A stretch of 64,000 nucleotides of DNA from positions 1-64,000 of the forward strand of contig CBFHJH010000003.1 of NCBI GenBank assembly GCA_965656185.1, written 5' to 3'. This stretch comes from Croceimicrobium sp965656185. Lineage in GTDB: Bacteria; Bacteroidota; Bacteroidia; Flavobacteriales; Schleiferiaceae. Of this stretch, positions 51,927 through 61,147 are shown in pieces (the stretch's first letter is position 1; every line of letters begins with the position of its first letter). Under the pieces are notes generated by a model that was given only the letters and a program-made list of their open reading frames with translations, searched no databases and was not told where the DNA came from. A program made the translations under genes and the position numbers.

Positions 51927-52877
51927 TTAGCTATTCTTTGCTTCTATTTTTTCATAAACGGGCTTCATGATCCGGAAGGCCGCCTCGGCCATGCTGTTGC
52001 CTTTAAGGTCTAAGAGAGGGTTAACCTCTACCATTTCAAAACTGATAAAACGAGAATCTTCGAGCAGACCCAATAGTAATTCCCGTGCTTCATCTTCACT
52101 AAAACCTTCAGGTACCGGAGTACCTGTGCCTTCGCTAACCGAAGGGTCCATGCTATCCACATCGAATGATAAGTAGAGAATGTCGCAGTCTTTTAGGTGA
52201 TCTAGGGTATCCTTAACAATGGCATCTATTCCGCGCTCCCTCAGTTCGGCTACCTTAAAATTAGGAATCGAGTAGCGCTCCATAATCGCTTCCTCAGGCT
52301 TTTCTGTGCTGCGAACCCCAATGAAAACCAGATCCTCAGGCTTCACCCTTGGGTTGGGTCCCTTCATGACATTCCAATGCCAGATAGTTTCATTCTCAGG
52401 TTCATTGTTCTTACACTCCAAATTGTCCTCTTGTATGGCAGTAGCCAAAGGCATGCCGTGTACATTACCACTCGGACTAGTGAAAGGACTGTGCAGATCG
52501 GCGTGAGCATCTACCCAAATTACCCCTAATCTCTTATTGGGAAATGATTTCTTAATACCAGCAATTGTACCGCCAGCACTACTGTGATCGCCGGCAACCA
52601 CAAAGGGAAAGTTTCCTTTGTCTATAGTTTTACTGATATTCTTTTCAATGCGCCCATACATCTCCGCAATGCCATCCAACCGTTTTGCATAGGGCATTTC
52701 GACCTTTTTATATAAAAGGTGATTAACGGTTTTTAAACGTTTTTCCTGGTGACGTTTAAAGAAATCGCGGTCGTATTTTAAGGAAGCTACCTGAATGGCA
52801 TCTAAGCCCAAAGATGCACCGCGTGTTCCGGCGCCCAACTCAGACATAACTCCGATAATTTCAATTTTTTTACTCAT
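51927..52877 (-). CDS. Arginase / ureohydrolase-family protein
   Basis: 316 residues. The two-metal site is visible: GDHSSAGG, VDAHADLHSPF and SFDVDSMDPSVSEGTGTP. The order and lengths fit arginase, which makes ornithine and urea from arginine; agmatinase or formimidoglutamase are less likely but possible. There is an insert of about 30 residues after the second motif (NEPENETIWHWNVMKGPNP). The stop is 1 bp from the argS start, so arginine breakdown and arginine charging are co-transcribed. Confidence 0.9.
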   Translation of the reverse strand: MSKKIEIIGVMSELGAGTRGASLGLDAIQVASLKYDRDFFKRHQEKRLKTVNHLLYKKVEMPYAKRLDGIAEMYGRIEKNISKTIDKGNFPFVVAGDHSSAGGTIAGIKKSFPNKRLGVIWVDAHADLHSPFTSPSGNVHGMPLATAIQEDNLECKNNEPENETIWHWNVMKGPNPRVKPEDLVFIGVRSTEKPEEAIMERYSIPNFKVAELRERGIDAIVKDTLDHLKDCDILYLSFDVDSMDPSVSEGTGTPVPEGFSEDEARELLLGLLEDSRFISFEMVEVNPLLDLKGNSMAEAAFRIMKPVYEKIEAKNS

Positions 52878-52896
52878 AAGCTTATTTGAGAGGCGA

Positions 52897-52904
52897 CAAA
52901 ATTA
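52897..52904 (-). promoter_or_regulatory. TAnnTTTG -7 element for the arginase - argS operon
   Basis: TAATTTTG on the minus strand, 19 bases before the arginase ATG. Confidence 0.45.
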
Positions 52905-53293
52905 GCGAAAGGCCGCAACAGGGTAAAATTTTAGGCCATTTTAAAAGGACCATTTCGCTCCTAAATGAAAGATTGTTGGCAAGCATTATTTTGATTTTAC
53001 CCGGACCCCATCGAAAGGAAACAAAATCCAATCTTTACCCCGGGTTCCCCGAACTTGAAGGCTCCAAACAAGACCCTACAAACCCAAAAGATTAGATCTT
53101 TTCAAAATAATTTACGCTCATCGAGAAGAAAAGGCACAATTTTAGCTCGATCCTGCGTTCTAAATCCCAAAATGATCAATCCACCGAATTTTGTCATTTC
53201 TTGCGCTTTTAAAAACATCCAATAAGCGATTCCAACTAGAAAGCGCTTTCATACGTCTATCGATTGTAAAACAGTTCCCTGCCTTATCACTTT
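52905..53293. other. Intergenic region with no recognised gene
   Basis: About 390 bp between the divergent arginase and TonB receptor genes. A 69-codon frame at its left end has low-complexity composition and no homology I can see. No tRNA-like cloverleaf, riboswitch or strong hairpin was found. It must contain the TonB receptor promoter, but no exact TAnnTTTG was seen there. Confidence 0.6.
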
Positions 53294-55630
53294 ATGAAAG
53301 AATTCATTTTCCTTAGCCTTTTGGCTTTAGCCTCTCTCAGGGGCTATGCTCAGGATAATTTCAGCGTTAGTGGCTATGTTGAAGACGCGCGGTCTAAAGA
53401 GCGTATCATCGGCGTTAACATTTACATTGAAGGAAGTAGCCGGGGCACGACTACCAATACCTTTGGCTTTTATTCCCTTTCCCTCGCTCCGGGCCAATAT
53501 ACCTTAGTGGCCTCTTTTATCGGTTTCAAGACCGTGAAGAAGGAGATTACCATAAAAGACCGAAACTTAAAGCTAGACCTCAACTTGGCCGAATCAAGTG
53601 CCGAACTCGATGAAGTTACGGTAACCGCCGAAGAACAGCAGGTAGAAAGAGTTGAGATGAGCCAGGTTCAGTTAAGTACCGCCGAAATCAAGCGCATTCC
53701 TGCCTTTTTGGGAGAAGTAGACATCATTCGTGCCATTCAACTATTGCCCGGAGTGCAATCGGGTAATGAAGGGACCACTGGCTTTTACGTACGTGGCGGC
53801 AGCCCAGATCAAAACCTGATTCTTTTAGACGGTGTGCCCGTATATAACGCTTCCCACTTATTTGGCTTCTTTTCGGTATTTAATGCCGACGCCATTAAAA
53901 ATGTAAACCTCACCAAAGGAGGCTTTCCTGCCCGTTTTGGCGGTCGTTTAAGCTCGGTGCTCGAGATCGATATGAAGGAGGGTGATATGCGCGAATACCA
54001 CGGCGAAGGCTCAATTGGCCTAATCTCAAGTAAATTCACTTTTGAAGGACCGATCTGGAAGGATCGCACCTCTTTCGTGGTGAGCGGCCGGCGAACCTAT
54101 TATGACATTCTAGCTCGACCATTCATTCCTGAGGGGCAAGAATTTGGCTATTATTTCGCTGACCTTAACGCCAAGCTCAATCATATTATCTCCAGAAAAG
54201 ACCGACTTTACCTGAGTTACTATACTGGGATCGACGATTTTGGTTTTCGTCAGGAATACAATAATGATCCCTTTTTCGGTGGTGGTGAGGGCTTCGATGA
54301 TTCTGGGCTAAATTGGGGTAACCATACTGCAGCTCTGCGTTGGAATCATCTTTTTAATGATAAACTATTTAGCAACCTTACTGCTACCTTTTCGCAATAT
54401 CGCTTCTCGATTGGTTTCGAGTCCTACTACAATGATGGCTTCGAGGAAAGCAGTAACGGCTTTGAGTATTTTTCACTTATCCGGGACTTTGGATTACGCT
54501 ACGACCTCGAATACAGCTTAAACAATGAGCATAAACTAAAATACGGCGCATCTTATACCCATCATACTTTTCGTCCAGGAGTGGCGCAGATCCAAGAATC
54601 CTTTAGTGGTTCTAATATCGATTCGATCTTAGACCTTTCTATCCCTGTTTTGGCCCATGATGCCTTTGCTTACGTCGAAGACGATTGGCGCATCAACGAG
54701 CGCTTAAGGATCAATTATGGCTTACATTATTCGGTTTATTTAACCGACGACAATGCCTTTTATCATAGTTTACAACCACGTATATCCAGTCGTTACATGC
54801 TGCGCGATAATTGGTCATTTAAAGCTTCTTACGCCATCATGAATCAATACGTGCACCTGCTATCCAATTCGGGAATTGGGCTACCTACCGACCTTTGGGT
54901 GAGTTCTACCGCCAAGGTAAAACCACAATGGTCGCAACAAATAGCAATTGGAACCTCGATGGGTCTATTCCAAAACCAATATGAATTTAGTGCCGAGGCT
55001 TATTACAAAACCATGGAGAACCTCATAGAATACAAAGAAGGGGCTTCCTTTATAGCCACAACAGACTGGCAAAACACGGTTGAAACCGATGGCGAAGGTG
55101 AGGCCTATGGATTGGAACTCTTACTGCGTAAAAAGAAAGGAAAAACCACCGGTTGGATCGGTTATACCTTAGCCTGGAGTAACCGTCGTTTTTCCAATCT
55201 CAATAATGGCGATTGGTTTCCCTATCGCTACGACCGACGAAACGACGTGAGTATTGTCCTTAACCATCGCTTTAGTGAAAAATTCGACCTGGGCCTAACT
55301 TGGGTCTACGGCAGTGGTAACACCTTTACTGCCCCGGTTGCTCGAATTCTATTACCGGGAGAAAATTCTGGATTTGGTCAAACCTATGAACGATTTAGCG
55401 ATCGAAATGGACTACGTATGCCGGCTTATCACCGCATGGATATCGGATTTAACTGGCATAAGAAAACATCTTGGGGAGAACGTACTTGGAATATTTCCAT
55501 TTACAATCTTTATTCAAGAAATAATCCTTTCTACCTCTATCTGAGCCAGAATTTCGACGGCCAGCGCCGAGTAAATCAAGTGAGCCTCTTCCCCATTATC
55601 CCATCTATTTCTTATCAATTCAAGTTTTAA
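53294..55630 (+). CDS. TonB-dependent outer-membrane receptor
   Basis: 778 residues with signal peptide (cleavage near GYAQD). A CarboxypepD-like domain (about 22-110: FSVSGYVEDARSKERIIGVN, GQYTLVASFIGFKT) precedes the plug (about 125-235: IPAFLGEVDIIRAIQLLPGV, GFYVRGGSPDQNLILLDGVP) and a beta-barrel ending SISYQFKF with terminal Phe. It imports a substrate driven by TonB; substrate unknown. The next gene, a DUF4249 lipoprotein, starts 1 bp after the stop, the usual partner arrangement for this receptor subtype. Confidence 0.93.
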   Translation: MKEFIFLSLLALASLRGYAQDNFSVSGYVEDARSKERIIGVNIYIEGSSRGTTTNTFGFYSLSLAPGQYTLVASFIGFKTVKKEITIKDRNLKLDLNLAESSAELDEVTVTAEEQQVERVEMSQVQLSTAEIKRIPAFLGEVDIIRAIQLLPGVQSGNEGTTGFYVRGGSPDQNLILLDGVPVYNASHLFGFFSVFNADAIKNVNLTKGGFPARFGGRLSSVLEIDMKEGDMREYHGEGSIGLISSKFTFEGPIWKDRTSFVVSGRRTYYDILARPFIPEGQEFGYYFADLNAKLNHIISRKDRLYLSYYTGIDDFGFRQEYNNDPFFGGGEGFDDSGLNWGNHTAALRWNHLFNDKLFSNLTATFSQYRFSIGFESYYNDGFEESSNGFEYFSLIRDFGLRYDLEYSLNNEHKLKYGASYTHHTFRPGVAQIQESFSGSNIDSILDLSIPVLAHDAFAYVEDDWRINERLRINYGLHYSVYLTDDNAFYHSLQPRISSRYMLRDNWSFKASYAIMNQYVHLLSNSGIGLPTDLWVSSTAKVKPQWSQQIAIGTSMGLFQNQYEFSAEAYYKTMENLIEYKEGASFIATTDWQNTVETDGEGEAYGLELLLRKKKGKTTGWIGYTLAWSNRRFSNLNNGDWFPYRYDRRNDVSIVLNHRFSEKFDLGLTWVYGSGNTFTAPVARILLPGENSGFGQTYERFSDRNGLRMPAYHRMDIGFNWHKKTSWGERTWNISIYNLYSRNNPFYLYLSQNFDGQRRVNQVSLFPIIPSISYQFKF

Positions 55631-55631
55631 G

Positions 55632-56495
55632 ATGAAAAAATTAGCCCTTTTAGTAAGCTTCATCAGCCTTATCGCCTGCGAACGGGAGATCGATTACCAA
55701 ATTCCCGATCCAGGAACTAAAATAGTTTTAGACGGCACCCTGGAAGCTGAACGCGCAGCAAGTTTATACTTAAGTGAATCGGTCTATTCTCTTTCCAACG
55801 AAGATCCCGCCACTCGTAACGATTTTATGGTAGAGCTCCTACCCAGCGACACCAATGCTCCCCTTACCATGCGGTGGATCGAGATCAACCAAGTTGGTGA
55901 GCCACGCTACGTTTACAATAGTTTAGAATCTATTGAAGCGGGTCGCAGCTATAGTCTTAAGGTACAGGATCAATCACTGCCCGACCTAGAAGTTAGCGTA
56001 AGGGTACCAGAGTATCCCGTATTGCGCAACATTAGCTATGATAAAGACACTAAAAACCTCGAATTCGAAATTCGTGACAACGGCAACCAGGCGAACTATT
56101 ACATGATCACGGTAGAAAGATTAGGCCGCGATCAAATTACCCACTCCTCCATCGATCCGATCTTGGAGTTTTTAGAATTCGACATTTTTATTGGCGACGA
56201 CTTCGATGGACGATTTTATGGCACACGAAGCTTCTGCACCGACGAAACCTTTAACGGCGGTAATCGCAAATTCAGCATTCGCGTAGAAGACTGGGGCAGC
56301 CTAAACAGTGGGGATAGCTTTAACCTTCGCATTCACAACATTTCAGAGAGTTACTACCGACATGAAATAACCAAAGCCGCCTATTTCAATAGCGATGGCT
56401 TTTTTAGCGAACCGGTTCAAATCCATAGCAATGTTGACGGAGGCTACGGTATTATGCGTACTTCAGCCAGCAGTATTCAAACCTTAAGCTTTTAA
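55632..56495 (+). CDS. DUF4249-family lipoprotein
   Basis: 287 residues. Signal with lipobox SLIACE, so an outer-membrane lipoprotein. REIDYQIPDPGTKIVLDGTLE and LYLSESVYSLSNEDP are the typical N-terminal strands of DUF4249, with SIEAGRSYSLKVQD in the middle. The family is almost always next to a TonB receptor and is thought to act as its surface-exposed partner, perhaps in substrate capture. No further gene is attached to the pair. Confidence 0.85.
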   Translation: MKKLALLVSFISLIACEREIDYQIPDPGTKIVLDGTLEAERAASLYLSESVYSLSNEDPATRNDFMVELLPSDTNAPLTMRWIEINQVGEPRYVYNSLESIEAGRSYSLKVQDQSLPDLEVSVRVPEYPVLRNISYDKDTKNLEFEIRDNGNQANYYMITVERLGRDQITHSSIDPILEFLEFDIFIGDDFDGRFYGTRSFCTDETFNGGNRKFSIRVEDWGSLNSGDSFNLRIHNISESYYRHEITKAAYFNSDGFFSEPVQIHSNVDGGYGIMRTSASSIQTLSF

Positions 56496-56547
56496 GAAAA
56501 CTGTTGATTACAATTTTTAAAGGCCTTAGCTAGCGCAATAATGTTCT

Positions 56548-56555
56548 TATTTTTG
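56548..56555 (+). promoter_or_regulatory. TAnnTTTG -7 element for the ftsK operon
   Basis: TATTTTTG, exact consensus, 16 bases before the ftsK ATG. Confidence 0.5.
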
Positions 56556-56571
56556 CATTTGCGTACTAGCT

Positions 56572-59049
56572 ATGGCCAAAAAGAAAAAGACCAAATCGAA
56601 TCGCCCTCCGCTTAAAGAGCGTTTGGCCGGAATTCAAAATTTTAGCGAGAAGCCCAATGTCCGTTTGGTCCTGGGTTTGATCCTGCTTTTCAGCGGTATT
56701 TACCTCGGTGCTTCCTTTATTTCCTATTTGCGAAGCTGGACCTACGACCAGTCCTTGATGTCGCAAAGCTTCAACGAGGTCCTCGCACGACCCGAGGTGC
56801 AAGCCAAAAATGCCTTAGGTAAGGTAGGCGCCGGATTGGCCCATCAATTCATTTACAAATGGTTTGGCTTAGCTGCCTTTTTAGTAGCCTGGTTTTTAAT
56901 TTTATTAGGCTTACGCCTGAGTCTGAACCTAAGGAAGTTTCCGCTCGACCGGGCCCTAGCGGTAAATCTATTTTTGCTTTTTTGGATTCCTAGCTTCTTA
57001 GCTTTTATCCTTCCCATGAAGCCTCATTTTGCCGGAGCAATGGGCTTTTTCTTCGAAGCTTGGATGCGGAGTTTAGCTGGTCCAGTAGGCAGCATCCTTT
57101 TTCTGGGACTTAGCTTACTGATCTTTTTAAGCATTCGCTTTAAATGGACCAGTGATACCTTGCTCGAATTCTTCTCTAAATTCAAAAGACCTGAAGAAGC
57201 CAAAGACCTGTCCGATGGAGAAGTGGAAACCAATGATCTTAGGGCTGACGCCACAGTGGAAGAATCAAATCCAGAGCCAAACCCTGAACCTGAGCCTTCC
57301 GCTAGATTTGAGTTAAAAGACGATTACCAAAAGGAACCAGCAAGCGAGCCAGAGTCTGTAGAACCTGAGCCCTTACTGGGCAATGCCGATATAGAATTAG
57401 AGCCTGAGGTTAAAACTGAAGTCGCATCCAGCGAAAGCGAAAATGATACCGACTTTGAAATAGAGCAAAAAGAAGAGGAAGAAGCGCTAAGCGCCAAGGA
57501 GGTAAACCGCAAGGTCAAAGAGTTTGGTGAATACGACCCCACCCTAGACCTTTCGCGCTTTAAGCTGCCAACCATCGACTTGCTTAAAGATTATGGCTCC
57601 ACCAATATTACCATTAATGAAGAGGAGTTATCGGCCAATAAAAATAAGATCGTTGAGACCCTAAATAACTATAAGATCGAGATCGCTAAGATCAAGGCGA
57701 CCATTGGCCCCACGGTAACCTTATACGAAATCGTGCCGGCCCCTGGGGTGCGCATTAGCAAGATCAAAAATCTCGAAGACGATATTGCGCTTAGCTTAGC
57801 CGCTTTAGGTATACGGATTATTGCCCCTATCCCTGGACGGGGAACAATTGGTATCGAGGTGCCTAATACTAATCCGCAGATCGTGCCTATGCGAAACTTG
57901 ATCGCAGGCGAGAAGTTCCAAGAGAATAAGATGGAACTGCCGGTGGCCTTCGGGAAAACGATTAGCAACGAAACTTTTGTGGCCGATCTAGCCAAAATGC
58001 CTCACCTCTTAATGGCGGGTGCTACCGGTCAGGGTAAATCGGTGGGACTTAATGTGATCTTAGCTTCGCTGCTTTACAAAAAGCATCCATCGCAAGTGAA
58101 ATTTGTATTGGTAGATCCCAAGAAAGTGGAACTTACCTTATTTAATAAAATAGAGCGCCATTATCTGGCCAAGTTACCAGATACCGAGGAGGCGATCATT
58201 ACCGATACGACCAAGGTTATTAATACCCTTAATTCCCTTTGTATCGAGATGGACGACCGCTATGAGCTTCTTAAGAATGCCATGGTGCGTAATATAAAGG
58301 AGTACAATGCCAAGTTCATCCAGCGCAAGCTAAATCCAGAAGAGGGACACCGCTATTTACCTTATATCGTGCTGGTTATCGATGAATTTGCCGATTTGAT
58401 CATGACTGCTGGCAAAGAGGTAGAAACCCCGATCGCCCGCTTGGCCCAGCTCGCACGAGCCATTGGAATTCACCTGATCGTAGCGACGCAGCGGCCTTCG
58501 GTAAATGTTATTACCGGTATAATTAAGGCTAACTTCCCAGCGCGAGTGGCCTTTAGGGTTACCTCCAAAATCGATTCGCGTACCATTCTAGATGCTGGTG
58601 GCGCTGAGCAATTGATCGGTAAAGGAGATATGCTACTTAGCCAGGGTCAAGACCTTATTCGCTTGCAATGTGCCTTCGTAGATACTCCGGAAGTAGAGAA
58701 TATTACCGACTATATCGGTTCTCAGCAAGCCTATCCAGAGGCCTATAAACTTCCTGAATACAAGGGAGCCGACGAAGACGGCAATGTGGGCGTTGATATA
58801 TTAGATCCCAGTGAACGCGATGCACTTTTCGAAGATGCGGCGCGTTTAATAGTGCAAACGCAGCAAGGTTCTACCTCTATGTTGCAGCGAAAGCTGAAAT
58901 TGGGCTACAACCGCGCCGGTAGAATCGTTGATCAATTGGAGGCAGCGGGGATATTAGGTCCTTTTGAGGGTTCCAAAGCCCGGGAAGTGCTGATCCCAGA
59001 CGAATATGCTTTGGAACAGTTATTGAACAATGAACAGAATAAAGAGTAA
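56572..59049 (+). CDS. ftsK: DNA translocase FtsK
   Basis: FtsK pumps chromosomal DNA at the division septum and aids dimer resolution. 825 residues: four N-terminal membrane helices (about 25-205), an acidic Pro/Glu linker (about 215-310, ESNPEPNPEPEPS), the motor domain with Walker A Gly483-Ser490 (GATGQGKS) and Walker B around Asp604-Glu605 (VLVIDEFADL), QRPSVNVITGIIKANFPARV, and a C-terminal winged helix (QGSTSMLQRKLKLGYNRAG) that reads polar sequences. The next gene starts 1 bp after the stop. Confidence 0.95.
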   Translation: MAKKKKTKSNRPPLKERLAGIQNFSEKPNVRLVLGLILLFSGIYLGASFISYLRSWTYDQSLMSQSFNEVLARPEVQAKNALGKVGAGLAHQFIYKWFGLAAFLVAWFLILLGLRLSLNLRKFPLDRALAVNLFLLFWIPSFLAFILPMKPHFAGAMGFFFEAWMRSLAGPVGSILFLGLSLLIFLSIRFKWTSDTLLEFFSKFKRPEEAKDLSDGEVETNDLRADATVEESNPEPNPEPEPSARFELKDDYQKEPASEPESVEPEPLLGNADIELEPEVKTEVASSESENDTDFEIEQKEEEEALSAKEVNRKVKEFGEYDPTLDLSRFKLPTIDLLKDYGSTNITINEEELSANKNKIVETLNNYKIEIAKIKATIGPTVTLYEIVPAPGVRISKIKNLEDDIALSLAALGIRIIAPIPGRGTIGIEVPNTNPQIVPMRNLIAGEKFQENKMELPVAFGKTISNETFVADLAKMPHLLMAGATGQGKSVGLNVILASLLYKKHPSQVKFVLVDPKKVELTLFNKIERHYLAKLPDTEEAIITDTTKVINTLNSLCIEMDDRYELLKNAMVRNIKEYNAKFIQRKLNPEEGHRYLPYIVLVIDEFADLIMTAGKEVETPIARLAQLARAIGIHLIVATQRPSVNVITGIIKANFPARVAFRVTSKIDSRTILDAGGAEQLIGKGDMLLSQGQDLIRLQCAFVDTPEVENITDYIGSQQAYPEAYKLPEYKGADEDGNVGVDILDPSERDALFEDAARLIVQTQQGSTSMLQRKLKLGYNRAGRIVDQLEAAGILGPFEGSKAREVLIPDEYALEQLLNNEQNKE

Positions 59050-59050
59050 A

Positions 59051-59692
59051 ATGTCCTTTCGTTTAGTTCTTCTACTAAGTTTTTTAAGTCTTCAAATAAG
59101 CGCTCAAAGTCACCTTGAGGCCAAGAAGCTTCTCAATGAAGCCTCTGAAACTATGAAGTCTTACCCGGCGCTTGAAATTGCTTTTAACTATACCTTCGAG
59201 AATAGCCGAGTAGACCCACCGATCGTTCAATCGCAAGAAGGTACCATTGCCATAAAAGGTGATGATTATCGTCTGAATTTAAACGGTATGGAACAATTAC
59301 GGGTGGCAAATAAGCTTTACAATATCCTTCACGACGATGAAGAGGTGCAAGTAAGCACCTATGATGATGAAGAGGAAGACCAAGGATTAACCCCATCTAA
59401 ATTGCTTAACCTCTTCCAGAAAGGATACAGCTATAAACTAGCGGGATCGGAAACCATTGCCGGTAAAAAGATCCAGTATGTCTTATTGAAGCCCAATGCC
59501 AGTGAAGAGATCGATAAAATCCAGATCGGTATTGATACCAAGACCAAAGAGGTTTACTCTATGCAGCAATGGGGTACTAACGGCACCAGTACGCTCTTAA
59601 AAGTGAAAAGCTTAAAAAAGGATGCGCAGTGGCCGGAAAACTATTTCCGTTTCGATAAGGCAAAATACGCCGACTACTATATTTCGGAATAA
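59051..59692 (+). CDS. LolA-like outer-membrane lipoprotein carrier
   Basis: 213 residues from the ATG at 59051, with a signal peptide (MSFRLVLLLSFLSLQISAQS). The body fits the LolA/LolB-like half-barrel: AKKLLNEASETMKSYPALEI, GTIAIKGDDYRLNLNGMEQL, SMQQWGTNGTSTLLKVKSLK, and a Trp/Phe-rich end YFRFDKAKYADYYI. It would carry lipoproteins from the LolC/E permease across the periplasm. An alternative ATG at 59030 would overlap ftsK. It is directly joined to the next gene. Confidence 0.85.
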   Translation: MSFRLVLLLSFLSLQISAQSHLEAKKLLNEASETMKSYPALEIAFNYTFENSRVDPPIVQSQEGTIAIKGDDYRLNLNGMEQLRVANKLYNILHDDEEVQVSTYDDEEEDQGLTPSKLLNLFQKGYSYKLAGSETIAGKKIQYVLLKPNASEEIDKIQIGIDTKTKEVYSMQQWGTNGTSTLLKVKSLKKDAQWPENYFRFDKAKYADYYISE

Positions 59693-61147
59693 ATGAAGAC
59701 CCTAGACCGCTTTGTCTTAAAGTCATACCTCCGCCCCTTCATCATCACTTTTGTGGTGATGATTCTTTTTCTGCTCATGCAGTTCGTGTGGAAGTATATC
59801 GATGACTTAGCTGGTCGCGGAGTTGAATGGTATTATATCGCCGAACTACTCTTTTATACCGCTGCTACTTTAGTCCCCATGGCCTTACCGCTTGCGGTTC
59901 TCCTGAGCTCTGTGATGGTTTTGGGCTCTTTAGGTGAGAACAATGAGCTGGCGGCGATGAAGTCGGCCGGAATTGGACTAACCCGAGTAATGCGTCCGCT
60001 ATTCGTTTTTGTAAGTAGCTTGGCGGTAGCCGCCTTCTTATTTGCTAATTATGTAATACCCGTTGCCAATCTGCGCAGCGAAACTTTGAGGCGAAATATC
60101 ACCAATAAGAAACCAGCCCTCAGTATCCGAGAAGGGGTTTTTTACTCAGGGATCGAAGGTTATTCCATCAAGATCGGTGAAAAAATGGGTCCCAATCAAA
60201 ATCTCCTCCGTAAGGTGTTGATCTACGATCACACCCAAAAAAACGGGAACACTAAGGTAATTGTTGCCGACAGCGGAAAAATGCAGGTTACCAGTGATGA
60301 GCAGTTTCTAGAAATTAATCTTTACGACGGCCATAGCTACGAAGACCTAATCCCGAAAAAAGCACGCGAAAGGGATAATAAACCCTTTGTGCGCTCCAAT
60401 TTTGAAGAAAGTCTGATCCGCTTTAACCTGGTGGACTTTCAGGCAGGTGATCTACGTAAATCGAGTCGAAAGGAGTTCGACATGCTCAATGTACGGCAGC
60501 TAGATGAGGCCGTAGATAGTCTAAATACCGGTTTAGAAGAATTACGGACCGATTTCGCCAAGCAGATGAAGGGTAAATATGCCTATAATGACCTCAAGGA
60601 TTTACCCGAAGAAGAAATCAGGCCCGCGGTAGAGAGGGAATTAAACGACGATCTTATTACAAATTTCGAAGAAAAAGTAAGGGCACGAATCCTGCAAAAT
60701 TCGATGCGCATTGCACGCTCTAATCGCGCTTACTTTACGAATGCTAGAGCCCAGCAAGATTGGCGGAAAACGGTAATAACCCGTCATGTGCTGGAATGGC
60801 AAAAGAAATTCTCTGTTTCATTTGCGGTGATCGTACTTTTCTTTGTGGGCGCTCCCTTGGGGGCAATCATACGGAAAGGCGGTATGGGGATGCCCGTAGT
60901 TGTAAGTGTATTCATTTTTATAGTTTACCACGTCACTAGTTTCTCTTTCGAAAAGCTAGGACGCTTCATGTACTGGTCGCCCTTCCAAGCGATGTGGACC
61001 GCCAATTTTATTTTATTACCGATCGGCCTTTGGTTAACTTATAAATCGGCAACCGACTCAGTAATTTTTAATGCCGAGCTTTATTTGAAACCTTTTCAGA
61101 AATTTGGAGCATTAATTAAAAGGCTCTTGCCGAATTCCAAAACTTGA
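59693..61147 (+). CDS. LptF/LptG-family permease
   Basis: 484 residues with the two-times-three helix layout of the YjgP/YjgQ family: TLDRFVLKSYLRPFIITFVV and LLSSVMVLGSLGENNELAAMKSAG at the N-terminal half, a periplasmic beta-jellyroll (about 115-290, including NLRSETLRRNITNKKPALSI), a helical insert, and FAVIVLFFVGAPLGAIIRKGG in the C-terminal half. It should move lipopolysaccharide out of the inner membrane with LptB and a second permease. It starts directly after the lolA stop. Confidence 0.93.
   Translation: MKTLDRFVLKSYLRPFIITFVVMILFLLMQFVWKYIDDLAGRGVEWYYIAELLFYTAATLVPMALPLAVLLSSVMVLGSLGENNELAAMKSAGIGLTRVMRPLFVFVSSLAVAAFLFANYVIPVANLRSETLRRNITNKKPALSIREGVFYSGIEGYSIKIGEKMGPNQNLLRKVLIYDHTQKNGNTKVIVADSGKMQVTSDEQFLEINLYDGHSYEDLIPKKARERDNKPFVRSNFEESLIRFNLVDFQAGDLRKSSRKEFDMLNVRQLDEAVDSLNTGLEELRTDFAKQMKGKYAYNDLKDLPEEEIRPAVERELNDDLITNFEEKVRARILQNSMRIARSNRAYFTNARAQQDWRKTVITRHVLEWQKKFSVSFAVIVLFFVGAPLGAIIRKGGMGMPVVVSVFIFIVYHVTSFSFEKLGRFMYWSPFQAMWTANFILLPIGLWLTYKSATDSVIFNAELYLKPFQKFGALIKRLLPNSKT

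Noticed and set aside
52886..53095. 69-codon frame in the arginase - TonB receptor intergenic region
   Set aside because: Composition is not like the neighbouring genes, there is no signal or domain, and it contains the arginase -7 element on the other strand.
57190..57500. Low-complexity acidic stretch in ftsK as a possible frameshift or insertion
   Set aside because: The frame is intact and such Pro/Glu linkers between membrane and motor domains are normal for FtsK.
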